Positions 59,246 to 64,000 of a stretch of DNA of 64,000 bases are shown one piece after another. Source of the stretch: an uncultured Clostridia bacterium (GTDB taxonomy: Bacteria > Bacillota > Clostridia > Christensenellales > Aristaeellaceae); the NCBI GenBank assembly GCA_944333055.1, contig CALVKT010000049.1, forward strand, positions 1 to 64,000, given 5' to 3'. The notes under the pieces are model-generated. The model saw nothing but the letters and a program-made list of their open reading frames with translations, was not told where the DNA came from and searched no databases. Position 1 is the first letter of the stretch, and each line of letters begins with the position of its first letter. Both the position numbers and the translations under genes were made by a program.

Positions 59246-60130
59246 TCAACCTCCCAGGATCATGGACAAGAGCAGCGCGGCGGCGGCCGCCAGCAGCAGC
59301 GCGCGCTCGCGCCGAGACAGCGCGCCGGGCGCCGGCAGCGAGAACGAACCCTTCGCCGTGCGTGCGCCGTAGAGCTTCTTGAGCGCGGCGACGGCGGCCG
59401 CGCTGCCCAGCAGCTTGACGGCGCAGGCGACGAGCGACCAGCCGCACACCAGCGCGGACAGGCCCAGCGCATCGAGTACGAGGAGCGTCGCGTTGTAGCA
59501 GGCGTGCACGGCGAAGGGGGCCAGCAGCGAGCCGGTTTGAAGCGTCAGCAGGCACAGCAGCGCGCCCAGCAGCGCGTGCGCCGGGGAGCCGTGCATCAGC
59601 GCGAAGCTCAGCGAGACGACGGCGACGGCGCGTCCCGTGCCGTAGCGCGCAAGGCCCGCAAGCAGGTAGCCGCGGAAGAACAGCTCCTCCGCGAGCGGCG
59701 CGATCAGCGCGCTCTTCACAAGGCGCGCCGTGAACAGCCCCACGGGGGCGGAGACAGCCGGAGCGCTCGCCGCGGTTTCAAGCGGGGAGACGCGCAGCGC
59801 GTCGATCAGGTCGGCCATCAGCGCCATCGGGCACACGCAGCACGCGCCCAGCGCAAAGAGCCACAGCAGCTGTGCGCGGCTGAGCCTGCGAAGGGGCAGC
59901 AGCCTGCTGTGATCGCCGTCCAGCACGCACAGTCCGAGGTACGCGCTGCCGCCGAAGCCCAGCACGCACAGCAGCGTTTGCAGCGCGAGCAGCACGCCGC
60001 GCGGCAGCGCGGCGCGCGCGCTCAGCTGCGCCAGCGCGGCGAAGGCGGCGGCGATCAGCGTCAAAAGGAGCGCGGAGCGCGCCTGCACGCGCCGCCGCGC
60101 CCGGGTGATGTGCGGAAGCTTTCTGTTCAT
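59246..60130 (-). CDS. CPBP-family intramembrane metalloprotease
   Basis: A 294-aa protein with seven or eight helices. The catalytic motifs are EELFFRGYL (EExxxR, about 148-156), FALMHG (FxxxH, about 175-180) and HACYN (HxxxN). Related to Rce1/Abi proteases. The substrate is unknown. It overlaps the GT2-GtrA gene by 4 bp and ends 5 bp before rlmH, so it sits in the same operon. Confidence 0.9.
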   Translation of the reverse strand: MNRKLPHITRARRRVQARSALLLTLIAAAFAALAQLSARAALPRGVLLALQTLLCVLGFGGSAYLGLCVLDGDHSRLLPLRRLSRAQLLWLFALGACCVCPMALMADLIDALRVSPLETAASAPAVSAPVGLFTARLVKSALIAPLAEELFFRGYLLAGLARYGTGRAVAVVSLSFALMHGSPAHALLGALLCLLTLQTGSLLAPFAVHACYNATLLVLDALGLSALVCGWSLVACAVKLLGSAAAVAALKKLYGARTAKGSFSLPAPGALSRRERALLLAAAAALLLSMILGG

Positions 60131-61164
60131 TTGTCAAACACGTAGTCGCGCTGGATGAAGTAGCTGACGGCGAACAGCGCCAGATCGACCGGGATCTTGA
60201 CGATGGTCGCGGAGAGCGGCAGCACGTGGGGCAGCAGCTGCACCAGCCCCGCGCCCAGCGCGCTCTGCACCACGCACAGCGTGTAATACTTGACCATGGC
60301 GCTCTTTCCGCCGCGCCCGCCGAATACGGCGTGCTTGTTGAGGTGATAGTTGACCTGCGAAGAGATCAGGCGCGCCAGCGCATAGCTGACCAGCGCGCTC
60401 AGGCCCAGCGTGTGCAGGCAGAGCCAGTAGAGCGCGTAGTCGATCACGAAGGACGCGATCGAGGAGAACAGGTATTTGAAGATGACCAGGTAGATGCGCA
60501 GCGCGTCGCGCACGGGGTTGAAGTGGCTGCCCGCGTTGTCGTCGATGTAGATCGTCTCGATGGGCACCTCGTAGACGCCCAGGCGCATGTCCCGCAGCTG
60601 GAGCAGCACGTTCATCTCGTACTCGTAGCGCTCGCCGTCGATGCGCACCATCGCCGGCAGGGAGGACGCGGGCAGCGCGCGCAGGCCGGTCTGCGTGTCG
60701 CCGACGTGCACGCCGCTGGCCAGCGCGTACACGAAGCGCGTGATGCGGTTGCCCCAGCGGCTTTTAAAGGGCACGTCGCCGGTGAACGCGCGCGAGCCGA
60801 GCACCAGCTTGTCCGGGTGCTCGTGGAGCGCGTCGATCAGGCGCAGGATGTCGCGGGGCGTGTGCTGGCCGTCGGCGTCGGCGGTGACGATGCCGGCCAT
60901 GTCCGGCCACTTGAGCATGGCGGCGTTGATGCCGGTCTTGAGCGCGCGGCCCTTGCCCATGTTCACCGCGTGCACGACGACCTCCGCGCCCAGCGCGCGG
61001 CAGGCGTCGAAGATGTGCCGGTAGGCCTCCTGGCCGCCGTCGTCCACCAGCAGCACGGTCAGGCCGTTGTCCTCAATCAATTCGCGCGTCAGCTCGATGA
61101 GGCGCTCGTCCGGCTTGTAAGCGGGGATGAGCACCACGGCGCGCGCATTGTGCGTTTTCGTCAT
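60127..61164 (-). CDS. Fusion of family 2 glycosyltransferase and GtrA
   Basis: A 345-aa protein. Residues about 10-225 are a GT2 domain (VVLIPAYKPDERL, VDDGGQ, the DxD region TADADGQHTP), like polyprenol-phosphate hexosyltransferases. Residues about 235-343 are a four-helix GtrA domain (FVIDYALYWLCLHTLGLSALVSYALARLISSQVNYHLNKHAVF in outline) that may flip the lipid-linked sugar. The two parts are separate genes in many bacteria. First gene of the operon with the CPBP protease, rlmH and the kinase. Confidence 0.92.
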   Translation of the reverse strand: MTKTHNARAVVLIPAYKPDERLIELTRELIEDNGLTVLLVDDGGQEAYRHIFDACRALGAEVVVHAVNMGKGRALKTGINAAMLKWPDMAGIVTADADGQHTPRDILRLIDALHEHPDKLVLGSRAFTGDVPFKSRWGNRITRFVYALASGVHVGDTQTGLRALPASSLPAMVRIDGERYEYEMNVLLQLRDMRLGVYEVPIETIYIDDNAGSHFNPVRDALRIYLVIFKYLFSSIASFVIDYALYWLCLHTLGLSALVSYALARLISSQVNYHLNKHAVFGGRGGKSAMVKYYTLCVVQSALGAGLVQLLPHVLPLSATIVKIPVDLALFAVSYFIQRDYVFDK

Positions 61165-61368
61165 GCGATTCTCCTTATATTCAGCGAAGTGGCTTGCAAA
61201 GCATTGCGCTGTATCCGCGCGTGCGCGAACACGCCGATAGTATACCGCCGGAGGCGAAAAAAGTCAATCATGCGCTGCATTCGCCCGCGCCGGCGCGGCG
61301 GAAAAAGGGCGCGATGCGCCCGCCGCGCGAAATATCGGGCAAATTCGCAAAATCCACAAAATCGGCCG

Positions 61369-61397
61369 TTGACATCTGTGCAGGAATTGTTTATAAT
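61369..61397 (+). promoter_or_regulatory. Perfect consensus promoter of the sugar ABC operon
   Basis: TTGACA (61369-61374), a 17-bp spacer and TATAAT (61392-61397), 99 bp before the binding-protein start. The 61165-61368 gap shows nothing else that I can support. Confidence 0.9.
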
Positions 61398-61495
61398 GTG
61401 ATCGAACGAGGCGCATGTGACAAAATTGCGCCCCGGTGTGCAGGCAAATCGACGGGTGGCAGCCCGTTGAGAATATTTAAAAGAGGTGCATTCCC

Positions 61496-62452
61496 ATGAA
61501 AAAGATGCTCGCCATCCTGATGGCCCTCGTCATTGCTGCGACCTGCGGCGTGGCAATGGCCGAAGACGCGCCGAAGATCGGCATCACCATCTATCAGTTC
61601 GCCGACAACTTCATGACCCTCTATCGCGAGGAGCTCGTGCGCTACCTGACCGAAGACTGCGGCATCCCGGCTGAGAACATCACCGTGATGGACGGCAAGA
61701 ACGATCAGGCCGAGCAGTCCAACCAGATCGATGCGTTCATCGCGGACAACGTGGACGTGATGATCCTCAACCTGGTGCAGTCCTCCTCCGCCGCTTCCGT
61801 CATCCAGAAGGCGGACGCCGCCGGCATCCCGGTCGTGTTCATCAACCGTGAGCCGTCCGAGGAAGACATGGCGCTCTCCGGCAACTTCTGCTACGTCGGC
61901 GCGGATGCCCGTCAGTCCGGCACCTATCAGGGCGAGATCGTCGCCGAGACCCCGAACCAGGGCGACTTCAACGGCAACGGCACCGTCGATTACGTCATGA
62001 TCATGGGCGATCCGGAGAACATCGACGCGCAGCACCGTACCACTTACTCCATCAAGGCGCTGGAAGACGCGGGCCTGAAGGTCAACAAGCTCTTCGAGCA
62101 GCGCGGTGACTGGGATCAGACGAAGGGCCAGGAGCTGGCCGCGACCGCGCTTACCCAGTTCGGCAACGACGTGGACGTCATCTTCTGCAACAACGACGCC
62201 ATGGCGCTGGGCGCCTATCAGGCGATCGTGGACGCCGGCCGCACCGTGGGTGAGGACATCTACCTGCTGGGCGTTGACGCGCTGGCGGAGTGCGTGGAGA
62301 TGGTCAACAACGGCACCATGACCGGCACCGTGCTCAACGACCACGTTGGTCAGTCCCACACCGCCGCGGACGTCGCCCTCAAGGCGGCCGCCGGCGAGGC
62401 GATGGAGAAGTACTACTGGGTTGACTACGTGAAGGTCACCAAGGCGGAGTAA
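61496..62452 (+). CDS. mglB: Galactose/methylgalactoside-type ABC substrate-binding protein
   Basis: A 318-aa exported protein. The signal peptide (1-22, GVAMA-EDA) has no standard lipobox. The body is a periplasmic-binding-protein type I fold: IGITIYQFADNFMTLYRE (about 29), DGKNDQAEQSNQID, the VFINREP hinge, DFNGNGTVDYVMIMG with an EF-hand-like loop as in MglB, and FCNNDAMALGAYQA. It binds galactose or glucose in known members. ATG 61496 follows AAAAGAGG. It is followed by a hairpin and then the ATPase. Confidence 0.9.
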   Translation: MKKMLAILMALVIAATCGVAMAEDAPKIGITIYQFADNFMTLYREELVRYLTEDCGIPAENITVMDGKNDQAEQSNQIDAFIADNVDVMILNLVQSSSAASVIQKADAAGIPVVFINREPSEEDMALSGNFCYVGADARQSGTYQGEIVAETPNQGDFNGNGTVDYVMIMGDPENIDAQHRTTYSIKALEDAGLKVNKLFEQRGDWDQTKGQELAATALTQFGNDVDVIFCNNDAMALGAYQAIVDAGRTVGEDIYLLGVDALAECVEMVNNGTMTGTVLNDHVGQSHTAADVALKAAAGEAMEKYYWVDYVKVTKAE

Positions 62453-62474
62453 TTCGCCCACGCAGGGATTTGGT

Positions 62475-62506
62475 GGGTGCGTGCGCAGGTGCGCGCGCAC
62501 CCTTTT
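62475..62506 (+). terminator. Intra-operon hairpin with short T-run
   Basis: Twelve-bp arms (62475-62486 and 62491-62502, one G-U pair) are followed by four T. Between a binding-protein gene and its transport genes such hairpins usually give partial termination or RNA protection, keeping the binding protein in excess. Confidence 0.7.
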
Positions 62507-62535
62507 CAAATGGCATTGAAGGAGGAAGCAGATTC

Positions 62536-64000
62536 ATGTCGGAAAATCGGCTTGACAAGTCCGAATATCGGCTTGAAATGCGGGGCGTCGTCAAGCAGTT
62601 CCCGGGCGTCAAGGCGCTGGATCACGCACAGCTCAAGCTCAGGCCCGGCACGGTGCACGCGCTCATGGGCGAAAACGGCGCCGGTAAGTCCACGCTGATG
62701 AAGTGCATGTTCGGCATTTACAAGATGGACGAAGGCGAGATCTATTACGAAGGAAAAAAGGTGGACATCACCGACCCCATGCACGCGCTGGAGATGGGCA
62801 TCGCCATGGTGCACCAGGAGCTCCAGCCGGTGACGGAACGCTCCGTGGCGGAGAACATCTACATCGGCCGCTATCCGATGGAGAAACTGCTGGGCTTCAT
62901 CCCGGTGGTGGACCATCAGAAGATGTATGAGGATACGGCGGCGCTGCTCAAGAAGGTGCGCATGAATTTCGATCCCAAGCAGCGGCTGGGCGATCTGTCC
63001 GTGTCCCAGATGCAGTCGGTGGAAATCGCCAAGGCGGTCTCCGCGGACTGCAAGGTGCTCATTCTGGACGAGCCGACCTCCTCGCTGACGGCCAACGAGG
63101 TCGAGGCGCTCTTCCGCATCATCGAAGACCTCAAGGCCGAAGGCGTGGCCATCGTCTACATCAGCCACAAGATGGACGAGATCCTGCGCATCTCCGACGA
63201 AGTGACGATCATGCGCGACGGCAAGTACATCGGCACGTGGGCGTCCAAGAGCCTGACGACCGACATGATCATCACCCAGATGGTCGGCCGCGAGCTCACC
63301 AACCTCTTCCCGCAGCGCCACAACGTGCCGGGCGAGGTCGTCTTTGAGGTGGAGGACTTCACCTCCATCAACCCGCGCTCCTTCCGCCACTGCACGTTCA
63401 ACGTGCGCAAGGGCGAGATCCTCGGCGTGGCGGGCCTGGTCGGCGCGCAGCGCACGGAGCTGATGGAGGGCCTCTTCGGCATCCGCCTGCACAGCAAGGG
63501 CACCATCAAGTACAAGGGCAGGGAACTCAAGATCGACCGCCCGCGCGACGCCATCAAGCAGGGCATCGCGCTGCTGACGGAGGATCGCCGCGCCACGGGC
63601 ATCATGGGCGTGCTCTCCGTGGCGGACAACATCTCCATCGCCAGCCTCGATCAGTATCTGGACATGGGCATCGTCATCAACGACAGGAAGATCGAGCAGC
63701 TCGTGCAGGACAACGTCAAGAAGATGAGCATCAAGTGCCCGTCCTCCAAGACGCAGATTCAGTCCCTGTCCGGCGGCAACATGCAGAAGGTGCTCATCGG
63801 CCGCTGGCTGGCGAACAACCCGGATGTGCTCATTCTGGACGAGCCGACCCGCGGCATCGACGTGGGCGCCAAGTACGAGATCTACTGCATCATCGAAGAG
63901 CTGGCGCGCGCCGGCAAGAGCATCATCATGATCTCCTCGGAAATGAGCGAGATCATCGGCATGAGCGACCGCGTGATGGTCATGTGCGACGGCCGCATCA
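62536..64000 (+). CDS. mglA: Sugar ABC transporter ATPase (MglA-like), 3' end outside window
   Basis: 488 codons are visible and the frame is still open at 64000. It has two ABC halves. The first has Walker A GENGAGKST (about 45-53), SVSQMQSVEIAKA as signature and LILDEPTSSLT as Walker B. The second has a degenerate Walker A (AGLVGAQRTELMEG), signature LSGGNMQKVLIGRW and LILDEPTRGIDVGAK, which is standard for MglA/RbsA. ATG 62536 follows AAGGAGG. A permease gene (mglC) is expected just beyond the window. Confidence 0.93.
   Translation, partial: MSENRLDKSEYRLEMRGVVKQFPGVKALDHAQLKLRPGTVHALMGENGAGKSTLMKCMFGIYKMDEGEIYYEGKKVDITDPMHALEMGIAMVHQELQPVTERSVAENIYIGRYPMEKLLGFIPVVDHQKMYEDTAALLKKVRMNFDPKQRLGDLSVSQMQSVEIAKAVSADCKVLILDEPTSSLTANEVEALFRIIEDLKAEGVAIVYISHKMDEILRISDEVTIMRDGKYIGTWASKSLTTDMIITQMVGRELTNLFPQRHNVPGEVVFEVEDFTSINPRSFRHCTFNVRKGEILGVAGLVGAQRTELMEGLFGIRLHSKGTIKYKGRELKIDRPRDAIKQGIALLTEDRRATGIMGVLSVADNISIASLDQYLDMGIVINDRKIEQLVQDNVKKMSIKCPSSKTQIQSLSGGNMQKVLIGRWLANNPDVLILDEPTRGIDVGAKYEIYCIIEELARAGKSIIMISSEMSEIIGMSDRVMVMCDGRI

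Noticed and set aside
59238-59555. N-terminal extension of RlmH
   Set aside because: It overlaps the CPBP protease gene, lacks homology to RlmH, and the ATG at 59240 gives the standard length.

Overview
The window comes from a GC-rich (about 63-65% by eye) Bacillota genome, most likely an anaerobic gut-type Clostridia. The supporting signs are a T-box leader, long-form Hpf, AGGAGG ribosome binding sites before almost every gene, an extended -10 and a GAAC-N4-GTTC LexA/DinR box, and CxxCG-repeat and PT-stalk surface proteins. No outer-membrane genes are seen. The exact taxon cannot be fixed from this sequence.

Layout. 1-1014: right end of an AT-richer IS630-type element whose transposase is split by a -1 frameshift. 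1129-4143 (-): T-box-controlled aromatic amino acid ABC transporter (binding protein, permease, ATPase). 4186-5328 (+): secreted zinc-ribbon repeat/peptidoglycan-binding protein. 5600-5860: a type II CRISPR remnant, namely a tracrRNA on the minus strand beside two repeats and one 30-nt spacer, with no cas gene in the window. 6116-9976: tRNA-Arg, Lrp regulator, OmpR-type two-component system and a divergent FMN-binding-like secreted protein. 10117-14475: small secreted protein, then a PadR-led operon (DUF4097-like protein, two small membrane proteins, flavodoxin, Nudix). 14503-16252: hpf, a small acidic membrane protein and a 46-bp tandem repeat. 16300-16832: tRNA cluster Val-Asp-Phe-Gly-Cys. 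16876-20318: Cys/His-repeat secreted protein and two tandem class IV aminotransferases.

20403-30055 is a ten-gene Mrp/Mbh-type antiporter operon. Its order follows the membrane arm of membrane-bound hydrogenase, but there is no hydrogenase module and there are four large antiporter-like subunits. 30278-33065: M20 amidohydrolase and MATE exporter. 33501-36592 (-): P-loop ATPase and a PT-stalk surface protein. 36831-38922: small P-loop protein and threonine synthase. 39021-44475: metallo-beta-lactamase-fold protein, SH3 protein, ArsR-type regulator, class I aminotransferase, aldo/keto reductase. 45095-50114 (-): uvrB-uvrA behind a LexA-type box. 50451-54989: 50-codon membrane protein, then alr, 5-formyl-THF cyclo-ligase, a membrane protein and bioY (-), and a YkvI-like transporter (+). 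54968-61164 (-): M1-like protein without HExxH, zinc-ribbon membrane protein, PHP phosphatase, glutamate-5-kinase-like enzyme, rlmH, CPBP protease, GT2-GtrA. 61369-64000 (+): galactose-type sugar ABC transporter, running off the right edge.

Three patterns cut across the genes. First, a GC-rich palindromic element sits just past the stop codon of at least six unrelated genes in the same orientation as the gene. Second, many transcription units show near-consensus sigma-A promoters with 17-bp spacers. Third, several secreted proteins are Cys-rich with CxxC or Cx4Hx2Cx4H repeats.
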